This document shows, piece after piece, positions 7,805 to 16,788 of a DNA stretch of 64,000 bases. This DNA comes from Coriobacteriaceae bacterium. GTDB taxonomy: Bacteria; Actinomycetota; Coriobacteriia; Coriobacteriales; Coriobacteriaceae. A program made the translations under genes and the position numbers. The notes below the pieces were generated by a model. The model worked only from the letters and a program-made list of their open reading frames with translations, was not told where the DNA came from and did no database searches. The first letter of the stretch is position 1. Each line of letters opens with the position of its first letter. Location: NCBI GenBank assembly GCA_025992855.1, contig DAJPGB010000001.1, positions 186,001 to 250,000 of the forward strand, read 5' to 3'.

Positions 7805-9694
7805 CTAGGCCTTGGCGGCCTCGGCGTCGGCAGGAGCCTCGGCGGCAGCGGCGCGGCCATACTCGGCCTTGCCCATCTCGGACCACTCGGGCTCCTCGTC
7901 GGGCATAGAGCCAGCCTCTTTGCCGAAGAACTCCTTGAGGCAGTTGACGGCAACGATGAGGCCCAGGACCATCAGCAGGACGGCGAAGACGAGCTGCAGG
8001 CCCTTGGTGGCGGCGACGGAGACGGCGGCCGTGGTGGCGGTAGCCGGGATGGTGCCAAAGAAACCGTAGGCCTGGACGGCGGTCATGCAGCCCATGGCGC
8101 TCTGGACCAGCGAGGTGAAGGTGCAGCAGAGCAGGAAGGCGACGGGCACGTAGAGCATCCAGCCCTTGCGGCCAGTGCACTTGCAGAACACAGCGAGGGT
8201 GATCATGGTCATACCGCCGAGCAGCTGGTTGGAAGCACCAAAGAGCGGCCAGATGTTGGCATAGCCGCCAAAGGCGAGGGCGAGACCGGGAAGCAGGGTG
8301 ACGACCGTGGCGAACCAGGGGTTACCGAGGACCTTCATGTAGCCGGCCTTGGACTCGATGGCCAGTGCGTCGTTGGTCTGGGCAAAGAACTCGGAGAAGG
8401 AAGTGCGGGCGATGCGGGCGACGGCATCGAGCGAGGTCAGGGCCAGAGCGGAAACGTTCATGGTCATGAAGACGGTAGCGAGCGTGCCGTCAACGCCGAA
8501 GGCCTGCATGCCGCGGGAGATGCCAGCGGCGAAGATCTGGAACGGCGTGGAAGCGACACCGGCGTTGAGGGCACCGGTACCGGCGGTGTTCATGTCGGAG
8601 AACATGATGCCGGCGACGATGATGGCGAGGATGCCGACGAAGGACTCGACGATCATGGCGCCGTAGCCAACCTTGACGGCGTCCTGCTCCTTCTCGACCT
8701 GCTTAGAGGAGGTACCGGAAGAAACGAGGCTGTGGAAACCGGAGAGAGCGCCGCAAGCAACGGAGACAAACAGGACCGGGAACATCATGCCGGAGGCAGT
8801 GGAGAAGCCGGTGAAGACCGGAGCAGTCATCGTAGCCTGGCCGTTAACACCCAGGACGACGATGCCGAGGACAGCGCAGACGATCATGACGATCATCATG
8901 ATCGAGGTGAGGTAGTCACGCGGGGTCTTGAGCATCTGGATGGGCATAGCGCCAGCGAAGACCAGGTAGACCATAACGACGGCGAACCACTGGAACTTGT
9001 CCAGGTAGACCGGGAACTGCATGCCGACGGCGAACATGAGAACCATGAGGACCACGCCGGTGACGAACTCGGCAGCACCGGTGAGGTTGAACTTCTTCTG
9101 GGCCCAACCGAAGGCGATAGCGACGAAGGTGAACAGGATGGAGATGGTACCAGCGCAGCCGGCGGCATAGGACTTGGTGAAGTCGACGGCACCGGTAGCA
9201 GCGCCAGAAGCGTCAACGGCCGGGGTGAACATGAACGTCTTGCAGACCATGTCGGTGAAGGCAGCGATGACGATGATGCAGAACAGCCAGCAGAACAGCA
9301 GGAACAGGCGACGGCCGGTCTTGCCGATGTACTTCTCGATGAGCTGAGCGAGCGACTTGCCGTTGTTCTTCATCGAGGCGTACAGGGCGCCGAAGTCGTG
9401 GACGGCGCCGAAGAAGATGCCGCCAACGAGGACCCAGAGCACGACGGGCAGCCAGCCAAAGGCCATGGCGACGATCGTACCCGTGACAGGGCCAGCACCA
9501 CAGATCGAGCTGAACTGGTGCGAGAACGCGGTGAAGGCGGAGACGGGCGAGAAGCTCTTGCCGTCCTTCATGCGCTTGGCCGGCGTGAGGGCCTCTTTGT
9601 CAACGCCCCACTTGTTGGCCAGCCAGCGGCCGTAGCCCAGATAGCCGCAGGCGAGCACCGCCGCGGCCACAACCATGAGCAAAACTCCGTTCAT
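7805..9694 (-). CDS. cstA: Carbon starvation protein A / pyruvate or peptide transporter
   Basis: The 629-residue polytopic membrane protein has about 16 hydrophobic segments. It carries CstA signatures near the N-terminus (FSPVSAFTAFSHQFSSICGAGPVTG, given here only as the region at residues 48-72) and DFGALYAS. Members import peptides or pyruvate; E. coli CstA and BtsT are the characterised examples. The C-terminus (from about 590) is an acidic Ala/Glu tail. Start ATG 9694 has an AGAGGAGG site. An intrinsic terminator hairpin lies in the leader, so expression may be controlled by attenuation. Confidence 0.92.
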   Translation of the reverse strand: MNGVLLMVVAAAVLACGYLGYGRWLANKWGVDKEALTPAKRMKDGKSFSPVSAFTAFSHQFSSICGAGPVTGTIVAMAFGWLPVVLWVLVGGIFFGAVHDFGALYASMKNNGKSLAQLIEKYIGKTGRRLFLLFCWLFCIIVIAAFTDMVCKTFMFTPAVDASGAATGAVDFTKSYAAGCAGTISILFTFVAIAFGWAQKKFNLTGAAEFVTGVVLMVLMFAVGMQFPVYLDKFQWFAVVMVYLVFAGAMPIQMLKTPRDYLTSIMMIVMIVCAVLGIVVLGVNGQATMTAPVFTGFSTASGMMFPVLFVSVACGALSGFHSLVSSGTSSKQVEKEQDAVKVGYGAMIVESFVGILAIIVAGIMFSDMNTAGTGALNAGVASTPFQIFAAGISRGMQAFGVDGTLATVFMTMNVSALALTSLDAVARIARTSFSEFFAQTNDALAIESKAGYMKVLGNPWFATVVTLLPGLALAFGGYANIWPLFGASNQLLGGMTMITLAVFCKCTGRKGWMLYVPVAFLLCCTFTSLVQSAMGCMTAVQAYGFFGTIPATATTAAVSVAATKGLQLVFAVLLMVLGLIVAVNCLKEFFGKEAGSMPDEEPEWSEMGKAEYGRAAAAEAPADAEAAKA

Positions 9695-9729
9695 TACATT
9701 TCCTCCTCTAAAAAGAACTTCCCAGACAT

Positions 9730-9768
9730 AAAAAATGAGGGCCGTCGGTTGCGCTCGACGGCCCTCAT
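9730..9768 (-). terminator. Terminator hairpin in the cstA leader (possible attenuator)
   Basis: A perfect 13-bp stem ATGAGGGCCGTCG / CGACGGCCCTCAT (9735-9747 with 9756-9768) has an 8-nt loop. It is followed on the minus strand by TTTTTTA, 35 nt before the cstA start codon. A smaller hairpin CCCGT-ACGATA-ACGGG lies upstream (about 9781-9796). Confidence 0.7.
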
Positions 9769-9935
9769 TATCATCAGCCGCCCGTTATCGTACGGGCTAG
9801 CTGTATGTGCTAACCCGCATCAGATAATTACTACGCTGATAATGTTTAGCTGATGCGTGAACATGTCTAAGAAATCCTCTTCAATCATGATGCGAACGAT
9901 CCGTGCGTGTTCACATCCCCCAGTGGATGAAAAGG

Positions 9936-9964
9936 AGTATGAAACTTTAGTTACCTAAAGTCAA
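9936..9964 (-). promoter_or_regulatory. Candidate cstA promoter with a dyad in the spacer
   Basis: On the minus strand, TTGACT (9959-9964) and CATACT (9936-9941) are 17 bp apart. The spacer holds the dyad ACTTTAG-TTAC-CTAAAGT (9944-9961), which could be an operator. The resulting leader would be about 230 nt and contain the terminator hairpin. Confidence 0.55.
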
Positions 9965-10062
9965 CGCAAATTTGTAATGAATTTTCAACTTTTTTTGAAA
10001 TTCTCGGTATAAAACGCCACTGACCTCGGACTTTATCCTGCGACAGTTTTTGCATGAGAGAT

Positions 10063-10215
10063 GTCCCTGCGCGCTGCGGGGGCCGGGCGGCATATATGAA
10101 CTTTCCTGCTCTGCAGTCCTGCGCAAGACGGAAAGCACATTAAGTGCTTTCCTTTGCGTGCGGAACTCGCGATAAAGTTCATATATGCCGCCCGGCCCCC
10201 GCAGCGCGCAGGGAC
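10063..10215 (-). repeat. Family B large hairpin repeat (copy 1)
   Basis: Perfect 42-bp inverted arms (10063-10104 with 10174-10215) enclose a 69-nt core. On the minus strand the core starts ATCGCGAGTTCCGCACGC and holds a 9-bp stem GGAAAGCAC / GTGCTTTCC with loop TTAAT. The core matches copy 2 on the opposite strand, but the arms are unrelated in sequence beyond a similar composition. Confidence 0.85.
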
Positions 10216-10228
10216 TCCCATCCCAAAT

Positions 10229-10249
10229 GTGCGGAGCAAAGCTCCGCAC
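10229..10249 (+). other. Stable hairpin between the two family B elements
   Basis: A 9-bp stem GTGCGGAGC / GCTCCGCAC with AAA loop is followed on the plus strand by GCCATCTTTTC. It could be a weak terminator or part of the repeat. The stretch 10250-10357 shows nothing else recognisable. Confidence 0.4.
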
Positions 10250-10357
10250 GCCATCTTTTCTTCCAGCTAAAGAACGGCGTGAATTCGACGCTGGCAGGTT
10301 AACTTTGCTGGACGTTGTCGACACCGCTCCAGCTCAGAAGCTATATCGATACAGAAA

Positions 10358-10492
10358 GGTCCCCGGTCGGAGGGGCCGGATATAAGGTTTATCGCGAGTT
10401 CCGCACGCAAAGAAGGCCACTTAATGTGGCCTTCGTCTTGCGCAGGACTGTAGAGCAGGAAACCTTATATCCGGCCCCTCCGACCGGGGACC
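10358..10492 (+). repeat. Family B large hairpin repeat (copy 2)
   Basis: Perfect 33-bp inverted arms (10358-10390 with 10460-10492) enclose a 69-nt core (10391-10459). The core has the same length and frame as copy 1. Its central stem is GAAGGCCAC / GTGGCCTTC with loop TTAAT, so four base pairs differ from copy 1 with pairing kept on both sides. It ends 12 bp before the stop codon of the TsaB-RimI-TsaD gene. Confidence 0.85.
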
Positions 10493-10504
10493 GAGCCTTA
10501 CCAG

Positions 10505-12889
10505 TTACAGCGTCATATTCGGATCGGCGTCGACGTCGAACGGCGAGATTTCTCCTCGGTCGAATTTGCGACGGGCGACCTCCGCGATCATGGCGGCGTT
10601 GTCGGTGCATGCCGAGAGAGGCGGTACCGTCACACGGATGCCCTGGCGTCCGAGCTTTTTGATCATCATCTCGCGCAGATGCGGGTTGGCCGAAACGCCG
10701 CCGCCGATGCAGTACTCCTTGCACCCGGTAGCATGCAGCGCGTTCTTGGCCTTCTTGTACTGCACGTCAAAGACCGCCGCCTCAAACGAAGCCGCCAGGT
10801 CGGGCAGATGAATCGTACGCCCAGCCTTGGTCTCCTGCTCAATGTAGAGCGTCACGGCCGTCTTTAGACCCGAGAGCGAGAAGCGATAGTCTCCCCTGCT
10901 GTTAAGCGCACGGGGGAAGTCAATCGCCTTGGGATTGCCCGTCTCGGCCAGCTTGGAAATGATGGGGCCACCGGGATAGCCCAGGCCCAACGCCTTGGCA
11001 ACCTTGTCGAAGGCCTCGCCCACGGCGTCGTCGAGCGTCTCGCCGAGCACCTCGTAGTCACCCCACGCCTTTACGTGGACAAGCATGGTGTGGCCACCCG
11101 AGACGAGCGTAAAGATAAACGGCGGCTTGAGGTCGGGCTGCGCCAGAAGGTTGGCGAACAGGTGGCCCTCCAGATGGTTGACGCACACGAGCGGCTTGCC
11201 GGCAGCATAGGCAAAGCCCTTGGCAAAGGCGACGCCCACCACGAGGGCACCCACCAGGCCCGGACCCTGCGTCACACCCACGGCGGCTAGCTCGCTGGGG
11301 GCAATCGCTCCGCCCTCAAGACCAAGCGATGCCGCGGCATCCTCGAGCGCCGCGTCCACGACACTCACGATAACCTCAACGTGCTTGCGTGAGGCAATCT
11401 CGGGCACCACGCCACCAAAACGGGCATGGAAATCGATCTGCGTCGATACCTGGTTGGCAAGCATGTTGCCGTCCGCGTCGATAATCGCCACGGCCGTCTC
11501 ATCGCAGGAGCTCTCGATGGCAAGCACGAGGCGACGGCGCTCAATTTCGGCACGCTCCTCAACGGTGCGCTCGGGTGCGGGCAGCGGCCATACGCGCTGC
11601 TCAGCTGCCGTCGGCTCGGGCGAAGCATTGTCGACCGGAAGCACCAGAGGCAGCGGAGCCGTCATGACGATGGCATCTTTGCCGGCACCGTAGTACCCGC
11701 GGCGGCGGCCCGCCTCGGTAAAGCCCAGGGCGGCATAGAGTGCGATCGCACCCTCGTTGCCGTCCTCGACCTCGAGCGATGCCGTCGTGCAGCCAAGCAT
11801 CTGGGCGTCATAGCTCACATGCGACAGCAGCTTACGGGCAATACCCTCACGGCGATGCGTCGGATCGACGGCAACGTCCATAATTTGCACGTCACCATCC
11901 ACGACCATGCCGCCGGCAAGACCTAACAGCTGACCGTCGTCGTGCGCAACCCACCAGCTGCGCGGCGCCGCGACATCCTCGCCCAGCTCGGACAGGAACA
12001 TGCCCGGAGTCCACGCCTCGTGTCCAGCACCTTCAAAGCAGGCAGCCTCTAGCGCGCTTGCGCCCTCGGCATCCGCTGCACCCATGGGACGGAGCTGCAG
12101 ATGGCGACCGGCGAGCTCATCAGCAACGCCCGTAATTTCACTCTGCGCACTCTCGGCAAGACCGAGACGCTTACGCTCGTTTTCCTCGGCATCCGAAAGA
12201 CGCGTATAGATCGGTAGGACGCGGGCCGGATCGCCGTCACCTGCGGCATGCGCAAGGAGCAGGCCCTCACCCGAAGGCCACCACAAGGCGCGCTCTACGC
12301 AGCGGGCGGTCTCGTCCTCGTCCAGCAGCTTGCCATAGCGCACCAAACCGTCGCCAGTCAGCTTAACCTGATCCCAATCGGCGGCCTGGCGCCACTCGTC
12401 GAGCGCCACGGCGGCCTTAGCCACGCGCTCGCGCTCAAACAGTCGCTCAGGGCCCTCATCGTTCAACACATACAACGCCGGGTACACCTCGCCGCGCATG
12501 GCATCGGCAAGAATACCGAGCTTGCCGCGCACTCCAGCCTTCCACGCCGTCCATGCGCAGGCATCGAGCGTCGATACGCCCAGCAGCGGCACGTTGGCAC
12601 CGCGCGCCAGGCCTTTTGCGGTAGAGATGCCAATGCGCACGCCCGTAAACGAGCCCGGACCACGACCGACCACATAGCAGCCGACATCGCTGCGATCCAA
12701 ACCGGCCTGTGCCAGCACGCCATCAACGGTATTCACGAGTTCCACGTTAGCGTGGCGGCGGCACAGATGGTCGCCACTCGCCAGCTTCGCCTCGCCCGTC
12801 TGCGCATCGGTCCAACTTGCCGCGCAGGCAAGCATGTCGGTCGAGGTATCGAGCGCCACAACCAGCGCGTTATCGTTAAGCAAGCTCAT
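10505..12889 (-). CDS. tsaD: Three-domain fusion TsaB-RimI-TsaD (t6A synthesis plus N-acetyltransferase)
   Basis: The product is about 794 residues with three domains. The TsaB part (about 1-235) has the ASKHA motif GRGPGSFTGVRIG. A GNAT acetyltransferase of RimI type (about 255-405) has the acetyl-CoA loop HRREGIARKLL. The TsaD part (about 440-794) has IESSCDETA, the metal-binding His pair in NHLEGH, SGGHT and GGVSANPHLR. TsaD, with TsaB and TsaE, transfers the threonylcarbamoyl group to A37 of ANN-decoding tRNAs; RimI acetylates ribosomal protein S18 N-termini. The start is ATG 12889, which overlaps the 3' end of tsaE by 14 bp (translational coupling). The TTG at 12907 is less likely. Confidence 0.93.
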   Translation of the reverse strand: MSLLNDNALVVALDTSTDMLACAASWTDAQTGEAKLASGDHLCRRHANVELVNTVDGVLAQAGLDRSDVGCYVVGRGPGSFTGVRIGISTAKGLARGANVPLLGVSTLDACAWTAWKAGVRGKLGILADAMRGEVYPALYVLNDEGPERLFERERVAKAAVALDEWRQAADWDQVKLTGDGLVRYGKLLDEDETARCVERALWWPSGEGLLLAHAAGDGDPARVLPIYTRLSDAEENERKRLGLAESAQSEITGVADELAGRHLQLRPMGAADAEGASALEAACFEGAGHEAWTPGMFLSELGEDVAAPRSWWVAHDDGQLLGLAGGMVVDGDVQIMDVAVDPTHRREGIARKLLSHVSYDAQMLGCTTASLEVEDGNEGAIALYAALGFTEAGRRRGYYGAGKDAIVMTAPLPLVLPVDNASPEPTAAEQRVWPLPAPERTVEERAEIERRRLVLAIESSCDETAVAIIDADGNMLANQVSTQIDFHARFGGVVPEIASRKHVEVIVSVVDAALEDAAASLGLEGGAIAPSELAAVGVTQGPGLVGALVVGVAFAKGFAYAAGKPLVCVNHLEGHLFANLLAQPDLKPPFIFTLVSGGHTMLVHVKAWGDYEVLGETLDDAVGEAFDKVAKALGLGYPGGPIISKLAETGNPKAIDFPRALNSRGDYRFSLSGLKTAVTLYIEQETKAGRTIHLPDLAASFEAAVFDVQYKKAKNALHATGCKEYCIGGGVSANPHLREMMIKKLGRQGIRVTVPPLSACTDNAAMIAEVARRKFDRGEISPFDVDADPNMTL

Positions 12890-13382
12890 CTTGTACAGCC
12901 TTATCAATCAAATCGGAAAGCTCCGTTGCGCGCTCGCCGTGCGCCTCGAGCGTTATCGTTCGCACATCGCTATCGTCCTCATCACGTTTGAGCGTTACCG
13001 AAAGATACTCATCCGTCAGCTCGTCCTGGAATTGTTCGCCCCATTCCAGCAGGCAAGCACCCTCGTAGCCCAGCACATCGAAAATGCCTGTATCCTCGAG
13101 CTCGTAGGCATGCTCCAGGCGGTACAGGTCAAAGTGGAACAGCGGAATACGACCTTGGTCGTGAACGGCCATGAGCGCAAACGTAGGGCTTGTAACCATA
13201 TGCCCGTCGCCCAGACCGCGTGAGACACCCTTGGTAAAGTGTGTTTTGCCCACCCCCAGGCCGCCGGTCAAAATCAAAACATCGCCATCTTCCAGGCACG
13301 GTGCGACCAGCTCGCCAAAATGCTCCGTATCGGCGGTGCAAGTCGTTTTGAAAGTACCTACCCCCAGGCGCTCCAGGGACAT
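12876..13382 (-). CDS. tsaE: tRNA threonylcarbamoyladenosine biosynthesis ATPase TsaE
   Basis: The 168-residue product has Walker A GGLGVGKT (about residues 40-47), TSPTFAL and the HFDLYRL motif typical of TsaE (YjeE). It is the ATPase that drives TsaB-TsaD turnover in t6A synthesis. It overlaps the downstream tsaB-rimI-tsaD gene and follows udg by 12 bp in the same operon. Confidence 0.95.
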   Translation of the reverse strand: MSLERLGVGTFKTTCTADTEHFGELVAPCLEDGDVLILTGGLGVGKTHFTKGVSRGLGDGHMVTSPTFALMAVHDQGRIPLFHFDLYRLEHAYELEDTGIFDVLGYEGACLLEWGEQFQDELTDEYLSVTLKRDEDDSDVRTITLEAHGERATELSDLIDKAVQDELA

Positions 13383-13394
13383 ATGCGCTCCTTA

Positions 13395-14015
13395 TTAGTT
13401 CGAGGCGCTCTCTGGCGCGGGATGTCGCTCCAGGTAGTCGCCCAGCATCTTAAAGTCTTCCTCCAGCAGCTCCTGCCATGCCGGGTTGCGCAGCGCCGCC
13501 GCCGGATGGAACGTGGGCATCACCACAAAGTGCCCCATCTGATGGAACCTGCCGCGCAGTTTGGTAATGCCGATCTCGGTCTTGAGCACAAAGTGCGTCG
13601 CGGGATTGCCGAGCGTCACGATGATATCGGGCCAAATGCTTCGAATCTGCTCACGCAAAAACGGGGAGCAGGCCAGAACTTCCTCGGGACGAGGATTGCG
13701 ATTTCCCGGCGGGCGACACTTAAGCACGTTGGCGATATAAACGTCTTCGCGCTTAAGGCCCGCCAAAGACAGAATGCCGTTGAGGTCCTCGCCTGCCGCC
13801 CCCACAAAAGGTTCGCCCTGCAAATCCTCGTTGCGGCCCGGCGCCTCACCGATAAACATCACACGGGCATGGGGATTTCCCACGCCAAAAACGATGTTAT
13901 GGCGCGATTGATAAAGCTGGCACAGGCGGCAATCGCCTAAAACCGCCTCGATCTCCTCGAGCGCGACCTCGCGCGGCGCCTGATGGCTATGGCCGGGGAT
14001 GTGCATGACGCCCAT
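13395..14015 (-). CDS. Family 4 uracil-DNA glycosylase
   Basis: The 206-residue product removes uracil from DNA at the start of base-excision repair. It has the family 4 motif GEAPGRNED and the C-terminal motif TFHPAAALRNP. Four Cys (CRLC near residues 29-32, then C-x15-C in CRPPGNRNP...ACSPF) match the 4Fe-4S ligands of thermostable-type UDGs. It lies between alr and tsaE with short gaps. Confidence 0.93.
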   Translation of the reverse strand: MGVMHIPGHSHQAPREVALEEIEAVLGDCRLCQLYQSRHNIVFGVGNPHARVMFIGEAPGRNEDLQGEPFVGAAGEDLNGILSLAGLKREDVYIANVLKCRPPGNRNPRPEEVLACSPFLREQIRSIWPDIIVTLGNPATHFVLKTEIGITKLRGRFHQMGHFVVMPTFHPAAALRNPAWQELLEEDFKMLGDYLERHPAPESASN

Positions 14016-14023
14016 GGCGGCTC

Positions 14024-15169
14024 CTACACGTAGACCTTGTCGAGACGCATGCCAAAGCCGCAGGCGACCTCGTAGTTAATCGTGCCACGCAGGCGCGCCA
14101 TCTCGTCCATGGTAATCTCGGCATCGCCGTCGCGGCCGACAATAATCATCTCGTCGCCGTACTCGGCCTCGGGAATCTCGTGCGCCGGGTTGGACTGAAT
14201 GGCAACCATAAATTGGTCCATACAGATATTGCCCACCTGGCGAACGCGCTCGCCGCGATATAGCACATCCATGCGGTTGGAAAGCGTACGCGAAAGACCG
14301 TCTGCGTATCCGATCGGCAACGTGCAAATCTGGACGCGCGTGCGAGGTACGCGATAGGTAAAACCGTAACCCACGCCCTCGCCCATCGCAGGATGCGCCA
14401 CGCGTGTCACGCGCGCGTGAACGCCCATGACGGGATCGAGCTGCATCACACGACCGCTCAACTCACACGGCTGCAGGCCATATAGACCGATGCCGGCGCG
14501 AATCATATCAAAATGCATCGAGGAATCGAGCATTGAGGACGGCGTATTGGCGCAATGCACGATGCCGCACTCAAAGCCAGCGTCCTTTATCGCCTGAACG
14601 GCCTCGGTAAAACGCTGACACTGCAGTTTATAGTCCCAACCGGTCGGCTCATCGGCCGTTGCAAAGTGAGTAAAGACGCCATCGCATTGGATGCCGCGAT
14701 GGAAACTAATACCGCGTACAAAGTCGAGCACCTGCGTATAGTGAACGCCAATGCGATTCATGCCCGTCTCGATAGCCAGATGGTACTTGCCCACCTTGCC
14801 GGCCGCAACAGCGCATTCGCCATAGGCCAGCGCAAAATCGGACGTATAGACCGAAGGCATGATGTCGAACTCGAGCAACGTGGGGATTGCCTCGATAGGC
14901 GGCTCGCTCAAGATCAGAACGGGCTTGGTAATTCCACCCTGACGCAGCTCAACGCCCTCATTGACCGTCGCCACAGCAAACATGTCTGCTCCGGCAGAGT
15001 ACATGATTTTGGCGCACTCTACAGCACCATGGCCATAGGCATCGGCCTTGACCACACAGCACAGACGCTGACGCGGGTCGAGCAGGTTCTTGTAAGCCCT
15101 CGTGTTACGGCGAAGTGCCCCGCGGTCGATCTCAACCCAGGACCAGCGCGTCAAATCGGCCTTATTCAT
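14024..15169 (-). CDS. alr: Alanine racemase
   Basis: The 381-residue PLP enzyme makes D-alanine for peptidoglycan. The PLP-binding Lys sits in VVKADAYGHG (about residue 41). Further motifs are the GMNRIG segment, the catalytic Tyr region GVGYGFTYR, and MDQFMV near the C-terminus. The gene starts 2 bp after the nnr stop codon. Confidence 0.96.
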   Translation of the reverse strand: MNKADLTRWSWVEIDRGALRRNTRAYKNLLDPRQRLCCVVKADAYGHGAVECAKIMYSAGADMFAVATVNEGVELRQGGITKPVLILSEPPIEAIPTLLEFDIMPSVYTSDFALAYGECAVAAGKVGKYHLAIETGMNRIGVHYTQVLDFVRGISFHRGIQCDGVFTHFATADEPTGWDYKLQCQRFTEAVQAIKDAGFECGIVHCANTPSSMLDSSMHFDMIRAGIGLYGLQPCELSGRVMQLDPVMGVHARVTRVAHPAMGEGVGYGFTYRVPRTRVQICTLPIGYADGLSRTLSNRMDVLYRGERVRQVGNICMDQFMVAIQSNPAHEIPEAEYGDEMIIVGRDGDAEITMDEMARLRGTINYEVACGFGMRLDKVYV

Positions 15170-15171
15170 GA

Positions 15172-16788
15172 TTAGTCATCCGACCCTTCGTCCATGATTC
15201 CCAGATCTTCGAGCGCATCCTTTGCCGCCAACTCCATGGCGGGGCCGATCAAGTCAATCAGATCGGTCGCAATAACGCTCTTCTCACCGTACTCCGTCGC
15301 TGCGGCAAAACCAGCGTAGCTGTGGAGCGCGACGGCGTACGAATATAGCAGTTCCCAACGATCCATCTCGTCGCGCATGGTGGCCAGCGTGCCAGCCAAA
15401 ATGCCCGCAAGAACATCGCCCGAACCGGCAGTCGCCAGCGAAGCCGGACCCGAGAGCGGGAGCAGCACACGCTCGACACCGCAGATAGCCGTCGTCGGCC
15501 CCTTAGCGATAACCACGAGATTATCGGAGCCGGCAGCCCAGACAACCTTCTGCGCGGCCGCGATTGCAGTCCCCAGATCGTTGACCTCGTCACCGGCCAC
15601 AAGACGCGAAAGCTCGCGATAGTGCGGCGTCATGACGAGAGGCTGCTCACGACGATACATCTCGGGATTGCTATCGATACCGTCAATGGCAATCTTAGAG
15701 AGGCAGTTGAGCGCATCGGCGTCCAAGATGAGCGGTACATCAAGCTCAAGCAGGCCCGAGACTACCTGCATAGCGCCAGCAGACGTCGTCATACCGGGGC
15801 CGCACAGCACGCAGCTGTACTTCTTTGCAATCTCGCACACCGTCATGCGCGCAGCAGCACCAAAGGAACCGCGGGAATCGGACGGGATAGCAAAGACGGG
15901 AATCGAAGGAAGCGCCATGCGAATAAGGTTAGCACAGGCATCTGGCGTTGCGACCGCCACATAACCGGCACCAGCACGGGCAGCAGACTTGGCTGCCATA
16001 ATGGCGGCACCAGGGTACTGCGCAGAGCCGGCAACAATGAGCACAGAGCCACGGGAATACTTATCGATATTCGTTGGCAGCGGAGCGAAGTAATCGACCA
16101 AGTCGCCAGGCTCAACGATCTCGGCCGCATGGTCCACATCATCGATAACCTCGTCAAGACGATCGTAAAGATTACCGCAGACCAAATCACCAGCGTACTC
16201 AGGACCATCGGCACTATACAAACCAATCTTAGGGGCAATCATCGTTACCGTACGCTCGGCACGAATGCAATCGTCATCAACCGCGCCAGTCTCGGCATTC
16301 AGGCCCGAGGGGACATCGATAGACACGACGCAATCGGCGCATTCGTTGACCGTAGGGATCCAAATGGAGAAAGGCGCACGCAGATTCCCGTGGAAACCGG
16401 TGCCAAAAATAGCGTCGACAACGACATCGGCCTTATCAATCAACACTTCGAGCTCGTCACGCGAAGGGCCAACGCACACGTGCACGTCACGGCCGGCAGT
16501 ACGACGAGCAACGTGGCGAGCTAGCGCGGCGGGAATCTCATCGGGCTCAACTGGGGAGACGATATCCACGTCCACACCCTTATGGCTCAGGATATCGGCG
16601 GCAACCCAACCGTCGCCGCCATTATTACCAAAACCGACCAAAACGAGAACCCGATCGGGATTGAGCTTCAAGACCTCGTTAGCGGCAAACTCACCCGCTA
16701 GCTCCATAAGCTCGGCCTTCGAAGTCCCTTCGCGTTCGATAATATCCTCGAGACGAACGACTTCCTCGGTACTTAAAACCGGTTTCAT
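15172..16788 (-). CDS. nnr: Bifunctional NAD(P)HX epimerase / ADP-dependent NAD(P)HX dehydratase
   Basis: The 538-residue product repairs hydrated NAD(P)H. The N-terminal YjeF_N epimerase domain (about 1-215) has GFGNNGGDGWV. The C-terminal ribokinase-like dehydratase domain (about 225-520) has GSAQYPGAA, LCGPGM, LDADALN and AGSGDVLAGI. The ATG directly follows the acpS stop codon (TAGATG), so the two genes are probably coupled. Confidence 0.95.
   Translation of the reverse strand: MKPVLSTEEVVRLEDIIEREGTSKAELMELAGEFAANEVLKLNPDRVLVLVGFGNNGGDGWVAADILSHKGVDVDIVSPVEPDEIPAALARHVARRTAGRDVHVCVGPSRDELEVLIDKADVVVDAIFGTGFHGNLRAPFSIWIPTVNECADCVVSIDVPSGLNAETGAVDDDCIRAERTVTMIAPKIGLYSADGPEYAGDLVCGNLYDRLDEVIDDVDHAAEIVEPGDLVDYFAPLPTNIDKYSRGSVLIVAGSAQYPGAAIMAAKSAARAGAGYVAVATPDACANLIRMALPSIPVFAIPSDSRGSFGAAARMTVCEIAKKYSCVLCGPGMTTSAGAMQVVSGLLELDVPLILDADALNCLSKIAIDGIDSNPEMYRREQPLVMTPHYRELSRLVAGDEVNDLGTAIAAAQKVVWAAGSDNLVVIAKGPTTAICGVERVLLPLSGPASLATAGSGDVLAGILAGTLATMRDEMDRWELLYSYAVALHSYAGFAAATEYGEKSVIATDLIDLIGPAMELAAKDALEDLGIMDEGSDD

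Noticed and set aside
6641..9853. 1070-residue open frame on the plus strand
   Set aside because: It is antisense to the JetD-like gene and cstA, is low-complexity, rich in His, Asp and Gly, and follows the high-GC codon bias of the true minus-strand genes.
10063..10492. Family B elements as a CRISPR array
   Set aside because: Only two inverted copies with giant arms; no regular spacing and no cas genes.
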